From Holophagaceae bacterium (lineage in GTDB: Bacteria > Acidobacteriota > Holophagae > Holophagales > Holophagaceae): a DNA stretch of 46,303 nucleotides. Made by a program: the position numbers and the translations under genes. Numbering within the stretch: position 1 is the stretch's first letter; every line of letters begins with the position of its first letter. A model generated the notes under the pieces. It had not been told where the DNA came from. It was given only the letters and a program-made list of their open reading frames with translations, and searched no databases. The stretch lies in NCBI GenBank assembly GCA_025358435.1, contig JANYJQ010000178.1, forward strand, positions 1-46,303, given 5' to 3'. Below are positions 19,636-28,518 of the stretch, in pieces.

Positions 19636-20607
19636 TCATGGCTTGGCCGCCAGCCCCGCAGTCGTATGGCAAACCGCGCACGCCTTCAGCTTCTCGCTGG
19701 GGCTTCGCCAGTATGCGGAATCCTCACCACCGGTTTCCGCACGGCGGGCTTCGGGCACGCGGGGCCAGTAAAACGCGAAGGACACCCGGCCATCGGCAAG
19801 GGTCTCCCTCATGAACAGAGGCCCTGGTTCCTGGCCCGGTTTCCCACGTGCGTCCTCCACCGTGCTCAGCACCGCGTAGGCACCCGATGGGAGCGGCTTC
19901 CCAACCTTGTAATCGTCAATGCCCGAGGCCGTGACCCAGATGCGGGCCCACCGGTTGCCGTGGGCTTTGCTTCGGATCGGGGCGGCCTGGACAGGTTCGA
20001 GACTGGCGTAATCAAGCGCGCGGATGGGGAGATCAGCTTCTACGTCCTTCTTGCGGGCCTGATCGGCTGCAGCGGCGGCCTTGTTGGTTTCCTCGTTGCC
20101 GAAAACCATGATGCCCCCAAGCTTTCCGCAGAATCCCCAGGCACCAATCCACAAAAAGCTGAAAAAGAGGGGCGCCAACCAGACAGCACGATCCGCAAGC
20201 CTCCGATGGAATGGACTCGTGCTTACTCGGGCATCATTGTCCTCCTTCATGGAACGCCAGATCAGAACGAGGCAGAAGAAACCAACGACGACTCCCGCGA
20301 GGGCAGCGATTTCATGGAGTTGGAGCATTTTCTGAAGAATCTGCTTCCCTGAGGCCACCACGGGAAAGTATCCACCAGGGGAAATCAGGGAGATCTGGCG
20401 GCCCCAGAACAAGCCGCTGATTATTGCCACGATGCTGCCCGCGAAAGCCACAATCGCGATGAAGAACGAAGCGATTTTCCAGGCGTGGGTATGTTTGGCT
20501 TTCAACGAAATGGCGATGGAGAAGGGCAACGCAATCACCAGGCCTAATGGAACATGGACAAAAGCCGGGTGTTCGGTGGCGAATAGATCAAGCAGTGGAC
20601 CGGACAT
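19636..20607 (-). CDS. DUF2231-like membrane domain fused to a P460-like cytochrome domain
   Basis: A 323-residue protein. Residues 1-160 hold four membrane helices (AFVHVPLGLVIALPFSIAI, FFIAIVAFAGSIVAIISGLF, IAALAGVVVGFFCLVLIW and LAPLFFSFLWIGAWGF) like DUF2231 proteins. Residues 200-323 resemble cytochrome P460: ARIWVTASGIDDYKVGKPLP, then FYWPRVPEARR and a single haem site CAVCH at 310-314. P460-like haem proteins oxidise small nitrogen compounds or act in electron transfer. The fusion places the haem domain at the membrane face, fitting a link between an inner-membrane pool and the periplasmic cytochromes encoded upstream. Last gene of the operon. Confidence 0.75.
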   Translation of the reverse strand: MSGPLLDLFATEHPAFVHVPLGLVIALPFSIAISLKAKHTHAWKIASFFIAIVAFAGSIVAIISGLFWGRQISLISPGGYFPVVASGKQILQKMLQLHEIAALAGVVVGFFCLVLIWRSMKEDNDARVSTSPFHRRLADRAVWLAPLFFSFLWIGAWGFCGKLGGIMVFGNEETNKAAAAADQARKKDVEADLPIRALDYASLEPVQAAPIRSKAHGNRWARIWVTASGIDDYKVGKPLPSGAYAVLSTVEDARGKPGQEPGPLFMRETLADGRVSFAFYWPRVPEARRAETGGEDSAYWRSPSEKLKACAVCHTTAGLAAKP

Positions 20608-20622
20608 TGAGGACCCTCAGAT

Positions 20623-21423
20623 TTAAAACACACGAGCTACGTTGAAACCGATAGACCAATCAGAATGGGCTTTCGGCCCGCCGCCATAGTCACCGCCGAG
20701 CACCTGATGGGCAGTGGTTCCGGTGCTATTCGTGCCCATCAGCGTGAAACGGTGTTTGAAGGTCTTATAGGAGATGCCCGCTGCGAACCCCGTATCGAAA
20801 GTCTTGGCGATCTTCGAAGGCCGGGGGTAATACTCCGCGACGAATCTGAACTTGCTGGTGAAATCGTAGTGGATCCCCACGCCATAGTTGAAGATGCCCT
20901 TCTCCTGGGTGGTGGTGCGGCTCAGGTAGGTGGGCACCAGGGACAGCACGAAATCGTCCGTGATGAAGATCTCCGTGGGGAGCTGGAAGACCATGCCGCT
21001 GATGCCCACGGTTCCTTCCTTCGTCACTACCTGAGTGACCACCTCGTCGAATCGCTCCACTCTTGCCGCCATCCGGATGCGGTCCTTGTTCAGGAACTGC
21101 TGCTGAAGAGCCAGGGTAAAGGTCTTGTTATCCGCCGTCCGGTAGATTTCGATATTCATGCCCTTGATCGGCTTGAAGCCGAAATCGAAACCGAAACCGG
21201 CATACGTGAAGCCATCCAGGCCGTATAGGTCCTTGCCGTGGTCTTTCACTGGGGAAAGGAACCGGTGCGTGAAAATCAGGCCGATATCCCAGAATTGCAT
21301 CCGATCGACTGTCGGCAGGTTGATGGCGACGGGGACTTCTGACTCCTCAGCGTTTAGCGAGCCGCCCGCCAGAAGAACACAAGCGAGGAGAGGCGCGATC
21401 TTTGGGAACAGCTTAGGCAGCAT
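20623..21423 (-). CDS. DUF5777-type beta-barrel outer membrane protein
   Basis: A 266-residue protein with a signal peptide (ending near SLNAEE) and alternating hydrophobic strands with aromatic girdles throughout, such as FTYAGFGFDFGFKP, FTLALQQQFL, FNYGVGIHYDF and FRFVAEYYPRP. It ends in a terminal Phe (VARVF), the beta-barrel assembly signal. This matches the DUF5777 family, often encoded beside c-type cytochromes. Here it lies 12 bases after a mono-haem cytochrome gene. It could be the outer-membrane part of the electron route, though it is much smaller than MtrB-type porins. Confidence 0.8.
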   Translation of the reverse strand: MLPKLFPKIAPLLACVLLAGGSLNAEESEVPVAINLPTVDRMQFWDIGLIFTHRFLSPVKDHGKDLYGLDGFTYAGFGFDFGFKPIKGMNIEIYRTADNKTFTLALQQQFLNKDRIRMAARVERFDEVVTQVVTKEGTVGISGMVFQLPTEIFITDDFVLSLVPTYLSRTTTQEKGIFNYGVGIHYDFTSKFRFVAEYYPRPSKIAKTFDTGFAAGISYKTFKHRFTLMGTNSTGTTAHQVLGGDYGGGPKAHSDWSIGFNVARVF

Positions 21424-21435
21424 GACTTCCCCGAT

Positions 21436-21819
21436 TCAATTCTTGGCCGCGAACTTGCGGACGATGTCAGTGGTCATCTTCTGGGCATCGGCTTGGGTCA
21501 TTTTGTCCTTGAACGCAGGCATCTTGTCCTTGCCCTCCATGGTCACCTTCACCCAATCGCTGTCCTTCTTCTTGTTGGCCTTGCGGCTGTCGGTGAAGTC
21601 GAAGCCCGCGTCCGGCAGCGGTTTGCCATTGTTGTCCCGGCCATTGCCGTTGGCGCCGTGGCAGCGCGCGCAGGCATCACTCCAGTACTTTTGGAAATTC
21701 CCGTCGAATTTGGGCAGATCCTTGGCTCGATCATCCCCAAAAAGGGTGGCTCCCGAGATGAGCAGGGCGGTAAGGACCAGACGGTTGAAACCTGGCGCGC
21801 GGTGGATGAGGATGTTCAT
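21436..21819 (-). CDS. Periplasmic mono-haem cytochrome c
   Basis: A 127-residue protein with a signal peptide (LVLTALLISGATLFGDD) and one haem site, CARCHG at 50-54. MPAFKDKMT offers the axial Met typical of class I cytochromes c. It has an excellent AGGAGG before the ATG. It probably shuttles electrons between the membrane component and the multihaem protein encoded 55 bases upstream. Confidence 0.92.
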   Translation of the reverse strand: MNILIHRAPGFNRLVLTALLISGATLFGDDRAKDLPKFDGNFQKYWSDACARCHGANGNGRDNNGKPLPDAGFDFTDSRKANKKKDSDWVKVTMEGKDKMPAFKDKMTQADAQKMTTDIVRKFAAKN

Positions 21820-21874
21820 GGTGCCTCCTGTAAGGTTGGGAAAAGAAAAACAATTAGGTTTCAGGCGGAACTGC

Positions 21875-24800
21875 CTACCATCTTTCGGCTTGATGGTCCT
21901 TACCGTGGCAAGTCAGGGTGCATGTTTTCTGCGAGATGTTATAAGCCCCGCTTGGAACACTGGTGGTCCCACTGCCGATGTTCGCGGAAGCTGGGCCCTC
22001 CATGGTTGAGGTGCCCAGGTTGGTGAAATGGTTGGTGGCGAGCGTCGTCGTGTTGTGGCACTCGGTGCAGGCATACCCTTGCTCCACGACATGCTTCTGG
22101 TGTTCCCCTGAGTTGTAGCTGTTGTACTGGGTGGTCCCGAGGGCATGGCAGGAGGTGCACTGCGTGTTGACGTCCATGGTGCCGGTCTGCCAATTCGGCG
22201 TTGTCTGGCCGCCGTGGCAGCTGGTGTTTGAACAAGTAAGGGTCGCGGTGTTGAATGTGGCCGCGCCAGTCTTGGCGTTGTAGATGGAAATGGTCTGGAC
22301 CTCGCCTGGGGGCACCCTGAGCGCATTCTTCCCAGGCCGTCCATTGGCATGGTCGTAATGCACCTGTGTCGTGGTGCCTGAAGTGTTGTGGCAGACGTTG
22401 CAGGCACCGGTGACTCCTGCAAGCACGTCATGATTGGCGTGCCGGCCGGCAATGTTCGGGAAGGCGCTGCCCGTGGGCGGCTTGGCGTGGCAGGAAGCGC
22501 AATTCGAGATCGTCAGGGGCGAGCCAGCCTGATGGCAGGCATTGCAGAGCGGCGCTGAGGCAAGCGGAGATGTGCCTGTCACGGCATGGCAGTTCTTGCA
22601 GTCGGCATCGAACCCGCTTTGGGTAGCCGAGCTGTGGACAGCACCCAGGAAGGGAACGGCATGGTTGGGCCCGCCGTTCCATGAGAAGTTACCGTGTTGT
22701 GTCCCATGGCAGGTGAAAGTGCCGCAGGTCTGCGCTGGAATGTTGTAGTAGGCCGGGGTACCCAAGGGCGCCACAGTGCTGCTGGCGGGACCTTCCATTT
22801 GGGTCGTGCCCAGGAATTTGAAGTGGTTCAGGGCTCCAGCAGTGCTATTCGACATGATGTGGCATTCAGTGCAGAGCGCGTTGACAGACGTACCGAGGTG
22901 CATCGCGTGCAATCCGGAGAATGGGCTGTTGTATTGGGGGACGCCCAAGGCGGTGCCGAGGGTATGGCACTGGCGGCAGCCGGCATCGACATTCGGATCG
23001 ATAGTCCCGCTCTGCCAGCTGGGTGCCAGCACTCCGCCATGACAGCTCACGCTGGAGCAGGTCAGCTGGGCTGGGTTGAAGGTGGCCGTTCCGGATTTCG
23101 CATTGTAGAGGGCCAGGAAAGTGGTCGGGGCTGGTGGCACCCGTAATGCATTCTTGCCCGTGCGCCCGTTGGCATGGTCGTAATGCGACTGCGTGCCAGT
23201 TTCGGAACCCGTGTGGCAAGATGAGCAGGCGCCAGTGACTCCAGCGAGCGCATCATGCTTGCTGTGCTTTCCCGACACGTTCGGGAAGGCGCTGCCCGTG
23301 GGCGGCTTGGCATGGCACGAAGCGCAATTCGAGACCGTCAGGGGTGAGCCGGCTTGGTGGCATTCGACACAGAGCGGTGCCGTGGCAAGTGGAGAAGTCC
23401 CAGACACGGCATGGCAGCTCTTGCAATCCGTATCGAACCCGCCTTGGGTCGCAGAAGTGTGGGCGGAGGTCAGGAATGGGATGGCATGGTTGGGGCCGCC
23501 ATTCCAGGAGTAATTACCATGGTGCGTCCCGTGGCAATCGAAGGTGCCGCAGGTCTGTGCTGGAACATTGTAATAGGCCGGATTGTTCAGCGGCGCCACG
23601 GTGCTGCTGGCGGGTCCTTCCATCTGGGCCGTGCCGAGGAATTTGAAATGGTTCACGGCCCCGGTAGTGCCGTTGGACATGATGTGGCACTCGGTGCAGA
23701 GCGCATTGACCGAGGAACCAAGGTGTTTGGCATGCAATCCAGAGTAGGGGCTGTTGTTTTCGGGAACACCTTGGGCCGTACCCAGGGAATGGCATTGGCG
23801 GCAGCCGGCATCGGAATTCGAATCAATGGTTCCGCTCTGCCAACTGGGTGCCAACAGTCCACCATGGCAGCTCACACTGGAGCAGGTGAGGGCGGCGGGA
23901 TTGAAGGTTGCCGTTCCTGATTTCGCGTTATAGGTGGCCAGGAAAGCTGCCGGGGCTGGCGGCACGCGCAATGCATCCATGCCTGGGCGCGCATTGGCAT
24001 GGTCATAGTGCGACTGCGATCCCGAATCGGAACCCGAGTGGCACGAGGAGCATGCGCCAGTGACTCCAGCCAGCGCATCGTGCTTGCCGTGTTTTCCCGA
24101 CACATTCGGGAAGACGTCGCCCGTGGGCGGCTTGGCGTGGCATGAGGCGCAGTTTGTAACCGTCAAGGGTGTGCCGGCCTGGTGGCAGGTGGAACAGAGC
24201 GGCGCGGTTGTCAGCGGAGATATCCCGGTAACGGAATGACAGGCCTTGCAGTCGGAGTCGAACACGCTTTGAGTCGCAGTAGTGTGGGGGGCGCCGAGGT
24301 ATGGGATGGCATGGTTGGGGCCGCCATTCCAGGAGTAGGCTCCATGGTGGACTCCATGGCAATCGAAGGTTCCGCAGGTCTGAGCTGGGACGTTGTAAAA
24401 AGCGTGGTTGCCCAAAGGCGCGATGGTGCTGCTGGCGGGCCCTTCCATCTGGGTCGTGTCCAGGGATTTGAAGTGGTTCAGGGCCCCCGGTGTGCCATCG
24501 GTCATGATGTGGCAATCCGTGCACAGCGCGCTGACGGTGTTGCCAAGGTGTTTGGCATGCAGTCCGGAATAGAGGCTGTTGTTTTCTGGAACACCCAGGG
24601 CTGTGCCCAGGGAATGGCATTGGCGGCAGCCAGCATCGGAATTCGAATCAATGGTTCCGCTCTGCCAGCTGGGCGCTGGCAATCCGCCATGACAGCTCAC
24701 GCTGGAGCAGGTGAGCTGCGCAGGATTGAAAGTGGCCGTGCCGGATTTCGCGTTATAGGCGGACAGGAATGCCGTCGGGGCCGGCGGCACCCGCAGCGCA

Positions 24801-26974
24801 TCCTTGCCAGGGCGGGCGTTGGCATGGTCGTAGTGCGAAAGAGTAAGCGAATCGGAACCCGTGTGGCAGGAGGAGCAGGCGCCGGTGACTCCAGCAAGCG
24901 CATCATGCTTGCTGTGTTTTCCCGACACGTTTGGGAAGGTCGTTCCCACGGGAGGCTTGGCATGGCATGAGGCGCAGTTCGAAACCGTGAGCACCGATGA
25001 GGTTTGATGGCAAGTCGAACAGAGCGGAGCAGCAGCGATCGGAGAAGAGCCCGTGTCAGCATGGCAATTCTTGCAGTTGGCGTCGAAGCCACTTTGCTTG
25101 GCCGAGAAGTGCGCGCTGTCGATGAACGGGACCGCATGGTTCGGACCGCCGATCCAGGAGTAGCTGGTGTGCTGCTGCCCATGGCAGACGAAATTCCCGC
25201 AGGTCTGGTTTGGAATGTTGTAGTAGGCAGGATTGCCAAGAGGCGCGATGGTGACGCTCGCCGGACCCTCCATCTGTGGGGTATCCAGGAATTTGAAGTG
25301 GTTCAGGGCCCCCGTGGAGCCATTGGCCATGGCGTGGCAATCGATGCAGAGGGAACCCGCCTTGGCGGCCATATGAACCGCATGGAGCCCGCTGAAGGCG
25401 CTGTTGTTCTCTGGTTTGCCTTGGGCGGTGCCGACGGCGTGGCACTGTTGGCATCCTGCCTCGCTGTTCACATCGATCGCACCGTTCTGCCAGCTCGGAG
25501 TTATCTTCCCGCCATGGCAGCTCACGTTGGAACATGTGAGCAATGAAGGATCGAAGGAAGCTGATCCAGCTTTGCTGTTGAAGGTGCCCAGGAAGGCCGT
25601 CTCACCTGGTGCCACCCGCAATGTGTCGTATCCAGCCCGACCGTTCGCATGATTGTAATGCAGCAGGGTCCCTGAATCGGAGCCGTTGTGGCAGGTGGAG
25701 CAATGCCCGGTCAGGCCCGTGAGCCCGTCATGCTTGGCATGGGTCCCGGCCACATCCGGGAAGATGGATCCAGTGGGTGGCTTGGCATGGCACGAGGTGC
25801 AATTGCTTTGAACCAGAGGAGAACTGGCCCGGTGGCAGGCCGTGCATAAAGGCGCGGCTGAAAGTGGTGAGACGCCCGTCACCGAATGGCACGAATTGCA
25901 GTTCGAATTGAACCCAGCCTGATTGACCGTAGTGTGGGGTGTGTCGAGGAAGGGTACGGAGTGGTTGGCCTGGCCGGGCCCGTTGGCATGACACCCGAGC
26001 CCGCCCTCAGCGCTGGAGTAGCAACTCGGAGCATTGAGAACTGGGGCCGTCCGACCCTTGGTGTAGTCATGGCAGATGCTGCATGAGACGTCCCGCTTTT
26101 CAGAATTCCGATGGGATGGCACGTACCCAGGGAAAGAAGCCACCGGCGCCGGACGCCAGGGCTTGGAGTGGGCCTTGGCGGCCGTGTGGCAACTGGAACA
26201 TTTGGTGGCGGCGGAGCCGCCATCGAAGTTGGGCGTTCCCGGCGTGCCATGGCAGGACTGGCAGTAGAGAAGATCTTTCTTTGCTTCCAAGCCATGGAAA
26301 TTCAAGCTGGTGGGTTCCAGCCAGACAGTGCCCAGGATGTGCGGCGCCACGTTCCCATGGCATAGGGTGTTATTGAAACATCCAGGAGCAGCTCCCGGAG
26401 ACGCAGGGGTCGCCGGGTGGTTCGGTGGATTGGCCGCTGAACCCGGGAAATGGCACTGCGCACATACCAGGGCATTGGAGGGGTCGGTTGTCACGTGCGT
26501 GGAACCTTGGGAATTTCTCCAAGGCTTCACGGGATGCGGAGCTTTGACCGTGTGGCATGATTGGCAGGCATTCGTGGAGAGGCCGCCGCCGAAGTCCGAA
26601 CCATGGCAGAGCTGGCAAGAGGCCATGCCTCCACCCGACGCGTCCTGGGCCATCTTCGCCTTGGCGCCGTGGCTTCCCGGCACGGCCCATCCAGGAATAG
26701 GGTTGTGGTGGCAGTCTGCGGTCATGCAAGACGGGATACCGCTGCCCGTTCGGGAGACGCTCATCTCATGGCATTCCTTGCAGCCGCCGACGGAACCTGG
26801 CGCCAAGGCCTGACCTGGATGGATGGCAACCCAATTCACCGGGTGGAAATGTCCTTTTTGGCTCGGCCCCGCGCCCCTGGTCTGGCTTGCGCGGCTGCAT
26901 GCCAACGCTGTACCGATGAGCAAGAGAGCCACCCCGAGGTTTCGCAGATGAAGGAATGTCGGTGCGTTCTTCAT
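21875..26974 (-). CDS. Giant multihaem c-type cytochrome (47 canonical haem motifs, five repeat modules)
   Basis: A 1699-residue exported cytochrome. By hand I count 37 CX2CH and 10 CX4CH sites (47), plus three odd ones: CFNNTLCH (CX5CH), CYSSAEGGLGCH (CX9CH) and the terminal CTLTCH (CX3CH). That is about one haem per 36 residues. From about residue 345 the protein is five modules of exactly 275 residues (825 bp), each with eight haem sites in fixed order; the N-terminal part is non-repeated with nine to ten sites. The signal sequence ends TALAC, a possible lipoprotein site. CX4CH sites are typical of metal- and electrode-respiring bacteria. It probably forms an outer-surface electron wire; partner genes follow in the operon. 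Confidence 0.93.
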   Translation of the reverse strand: MKNAPTFLHLRNLGVALLLIGTALACSRASQTRGAGPSQKGHFHPVNWVAIHPGQALAPGSVGGCKECHEMSVSRTGSGIPSCMTADCHHNPIPGWAVPGSHGAKAKMAQDASGGGMASCQLCHGSDFGGGLSTNACQSCHTVKAPHPVKPWRNSQGSTHVTTDPSNALVCAQCHFPGSAANPPNHPATPASPGAAPGCFNNTLCHGNVAPHILGTVWLEPTSLNFHGLEAKKDLLYCQSCHGTPGTPNFDGGSAATKCSSCHTAAKAHSKPWRPAPVASFPGYVPSHRNSEKRDVSCSICHDYTKGRTAPVLNAPSCYSSAEGGLGCHANGPGQANHSVPFLDTPHTTVNQAGFNSNCNSCHSVTGVSPLSAAPLCTACHRASSPLVQSNCTSCHAKPPTGSIFPDVAGTHAKHDGLTGLTGHCSTCHNGSDSGTLLHYNHANGRAGYDTLRVAPGETAFLGTFNSKAGSASFDPSLLTCSNVSCHGGKITPSWQNGAIDVNSEAGCQQCHAVGTAQGKPENNSAFSGLHAVHMAAKAGSLCIDCHAMANGSTGALNHFKFLDTPQMEGPASVTIAPLGNPAYYNIPNQTCGNFVCHGQQHTSYSWIGGPNHAVPFIDSAHFSAKQSGFDANCKNCHADTGSSPIAAAPLCSTCHQTSSVLTVSNCASCHAKPPVGTTFPNVSGKHSKHDALAGVTGACSSCHTGSDSLTLSHYDHANARPGKDALRVPPAPTAFLSAYNAKSGTATFNPAQLTCSSVSCHGGLPAPSWQSGTIDSNSDAGCRQCHSLGTALGVPENNSLYSGLHAKHLGNTVSALCTDCHIMTDGTPGALNHFKSLDTTQMEGPASSTIAPLGNHAFYNVPAQTCGTFDCHGVHHGAYSWNGGPNHAIPYLGAPHTTATQSVFDSDCKACHSVTGISPLTTAPLCSTCHQAGTPLTVTNCASCHAKPPTGDVFPNVSGKHGKHDALAGVTGACSSCHSGSDSGSQSHYDHANARPGMDALRVPPAPAAFLATYNAKSGTATFNPAALTCSSVSCHGGLLAPSWQSGTIDSNSDAGCRQCHSLGTAQGVPENNSPYSGLHAKHLGSSVNALCTECHIMSNGTTGAVNHFKFLGTAQMEGPASSTVAPLNNPAYYNVPAQTCGTFDCHGTHHGNYSWNGGPNHAIPFLTSAHTSATQGGFDTDCKSCHAVSGTSPLATAPLCVECHQAGSPLTVSNCASCHAKPPTGSAFPNVSGKHSKHDALAGVTGACSSCHTGSETGTQSHYDHANGRTGKNALRVPPAPTTFLALYNAKSGTATFNPAQLTCSSVSCHGGVLAPSWQSGTIDPNVDAGCRQCHTLGTALGVPQYNSPFSGLHAMHLGTSVNALCTECHIMSNSTAGALNHFKFLGTTQMEGPASSTVAPLGTPAYYNIPAQTCGTFTCHGTQHGNFSWNGGPNHAVPFLGAVHSSATQSGFDADCKNCHAVTGTSPLASAPLCNACHQAGSPLTISNCASCHAKPPTGSAFPNIAGRHANHDVLAGVTGACNVCHNTSGTTTQVHYDHANGRPGKNALRVPPGEVQTISIYNAKTGAATFNTATLTCSNTSCHGGQTTPNWQTGTMDVNTQCTSCHALGTTQYNSYNSGEHQKHVVEQGYACTECHNTTTLATNHFTNLGTSTMEGPASANIGSGTTSVPSGAYNISQKTCTLTCHGKDHQAERW
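22456..25756. repeat. Five-fold 825-bp tandem repeat inside the cytochrome gene
   Basis: The recurring (t/c)cgggaag anchor occurs at 22456, 23281, 24106, 24931 (as ttgggaag) and 25756, every interval exactly 825 bp. No insertion or deletion separates the copies, and long stretches are almost identical at the DNA level, most obviously between the three middle copies. The whole repeated region extends beyond the anchors in both directions. Confidence 0.9.
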
Positions 26975-27388
26975 TGCGGAATCCGTGGGAAAGCGGCATC
27001 GCCCCCGGGGGATATTCCGGAAAAGCAGGCCTGGGTGAGGAGGGAACAGAACCGTGGGGTTCAGAAATATATATGTGTTGGAATATAGGATGAAGATTAC
27101 TTTGTCCGATTAGCCCGGGGACATTCCGATGGCGAGCAAATTAATTCAATGTCTAAACGCGCAATAAACCTGGACCAAGGGTGTTCCTTCCGCCTCCCAA
27201 AGAATTTTGGACATCTGCTACCTCTAGACTGGCGGCCATTCCCCAAGCCAAACCCAGGGACCACGACTGCCAAACGTAATTGATTTTTAGTAGCCACGGT
27301 TTGCAGATAAATTTCGTCCATGGCTTCCTCAAGTAGGTCCTGCCAGGATAGGAATGAACAGTCCTCCAGGCCATCCGTCATCCGACCC
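26975..27388. other. Intergenic region between the divergent cytochrome operon and LuxR-type gene
   Basis: About 410 bases with no convincing gene. The part at 27064-27110 is clearly AT-rich (an alternating atatatat run at 27068-27077, then ggaatatagg) and is the best place for the cytochrome promoter on the minus strand, though I see no textbook -35/-10 pair. A shared control region for both genes is plausible. The ORFs here lack family features. Confidence 0.5.
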
Positions 27389-27961
27389 ATGAACACCGAG
27401 CCCTTTAGAATGAAGCTATTCCCAAGTGAGCCTCCGGCAGATGACGGAGTTCCAAGTTTGAAGCTGATGAGCGGAGTCTTTCTTCTCATCGCTGTGCAGC
27501 TCACCGTTGACCTGGTCTTGGACCAGATTGAGGGAGATGTGGGCCCGTGGCACCTGGGCATCGAGGCCCTCACGGGCACCACCGCCCTTATATTGGGCTT
27601 ACGTCTACTCCGGGCTCTGCGTCTCAGAGGCAACACCATCGTTCGCCTGAAGGACGCACTTCAAGCCTCCCGGCAGGAGGCTGATCGCTGGCGCAGCGAA
27701 GCCGCACAAACGCTGCAAGGGCTGGGGCGGGCCATGGATCATCAGTTTGAGCGATGGAATCTCAGCCAAGCCGAACGGGATGTGGCCCTTTTCCTCCTCA
27801 AGGGCTTTAGCACCCGCGACATCGCTGACCTGCGGTCCACATCTGAACGCACTGTCCGCCAACAGGCCCAGGACGTCTATCGCAAAGCTGGGCTCTCAGG
27901 CCGTGCTGAATTGTCGGCCTTTTTCCTGGAAGATCTTCTCCTTCCACCTTCCACCGGGTGA
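27389..27961 (+). CDS. Membrane-anchored LuxR-type helix-turn-helix regulator
   Basis: About 190 residues. Two N-terminal membrane helices (LMSGVFLLIAVQLTVDLVL and the segment around LGIEALTGTTALILGLRLL) are followed by a short coiled coil (LKDALQASRQEADRW) and a C-terminal LuxR/GerE domain: LSQAERDVALFLLKGFSTRDIA and SERTVRQQAQDVYRKAGLSGRAEL. The start is uncertain: ATG 27389 or 27410 (neither has a clear ribosome site), or an ATG at 27320. It is divergent from the 47-haem cytochrome operon and is the obvious candidate to control it, sensing through the membrane part. This link is inferred from position. Confidence 0.75.
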   Translation: MNTEPFRMKLFPSEPPADDGVPSLKLMSGVFLLIAVQLTVDLVLDQIEGDVGPWHLGIEALTGTTALILGLRLLRALRLRGNTIVRLKDALQASRQEADRWRSEAAQTLQGLGRAMDHQFERWNLSQAERDVALFLLKGFSTRDIADLRSTSERTVRQQAQDVYRKAGLSGRAELSAFFLEDLLLPPSTG

Positions 27962-28092
27962 AAGGACGTTCACGACCCAAGCGTTGCCATAAACATTGAC
28001 AACCAAAATGCGGACGATGACTGGCGGCCAATGGCACTGGTTATTATAGATCGGCCCCTAACCGGAATCATCCCATCCTATTGGAGATCCCC

Positions 28093-28470
28093 ATGGACAC
28101 GCCTCGCCGGTACCCGCGAATCAGCGTAGTGGACGGACGGCTCAGCGCATCCTTGAAGGTGAAGGATAAACATCTGGCAGGCATCCGGGTCACCAGCTTG
28201 AGTCTTGGGGGGCTCTTCCTTTTCATCAACAGCAGCCATACTCCCGGCGTGGTGGCTGGCCGCCGCATCGAGGAAATGATCCTGCACCACCCCGACCTGC
28301 CTGCGACACCGATGAGCGCCACGGTGATGCGCACGCTGGGAGGCGGCGAGGGCATGGATATCATGGGCTGCGGCCTCCGCTTCGATCCGTTGTCTGATGA
28401 ACAGTCCGAGGCCCTGGGCACCTATATCGATGGCTATCTGCAAGAGCACGAGGAGCCGTTCATCCCGTGA
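28093..28470 (+). CDS. PilZ domain protein
   Basis: A 125-residue single-domain protein. RRYPRIS near the N terminus gives the RxxxR arginine motif, and TSLSLGGLFLF the second element, normally (D/N)xSxxG; here the first residue is Ser, so the c-di-GMP site is slightly altered. Length and layout match stand-alone PilZ proteins that read c-di-GMP. The ATG at 28093 is preceded by TTGGAG at good spacing. No neighbouring pilus or motility gene indicates its partner. Confidence 0.75.
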   Translation: MDTPRRYPRISVVDGRLSASLKVKDKHLAGIRVTSLSLGGLFLFINSSHTPGVVAGRRIEEMILHHPDLPATPMSATVMRTLGGGEGMDIMGCGLRFDPLSDEQSEALGTYIDGYLQEHEEPFIP

Positions 28471-28518
28471 AGGCGGGAAGTGGCCAAGCGAACTGCATCC
28501 GTCCTTTCCAGGAGGTCC

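Noticed and set aside
21875-26974. Long plus-strand ORFs opposite the cytochrome gene (for example 24182-24970, 23354-23920)
   Set aside because: They are mirror images of the Cys/His-rich repeats, show no ribosome sites or family features, and repeat with the same 825-bp period as the real gene.
28032-28050. Sigma-54 type promoter (tggcac) before the PilZ gene
   Set aside because: The -12 element (TTGCA-like) is missing at the right distance.
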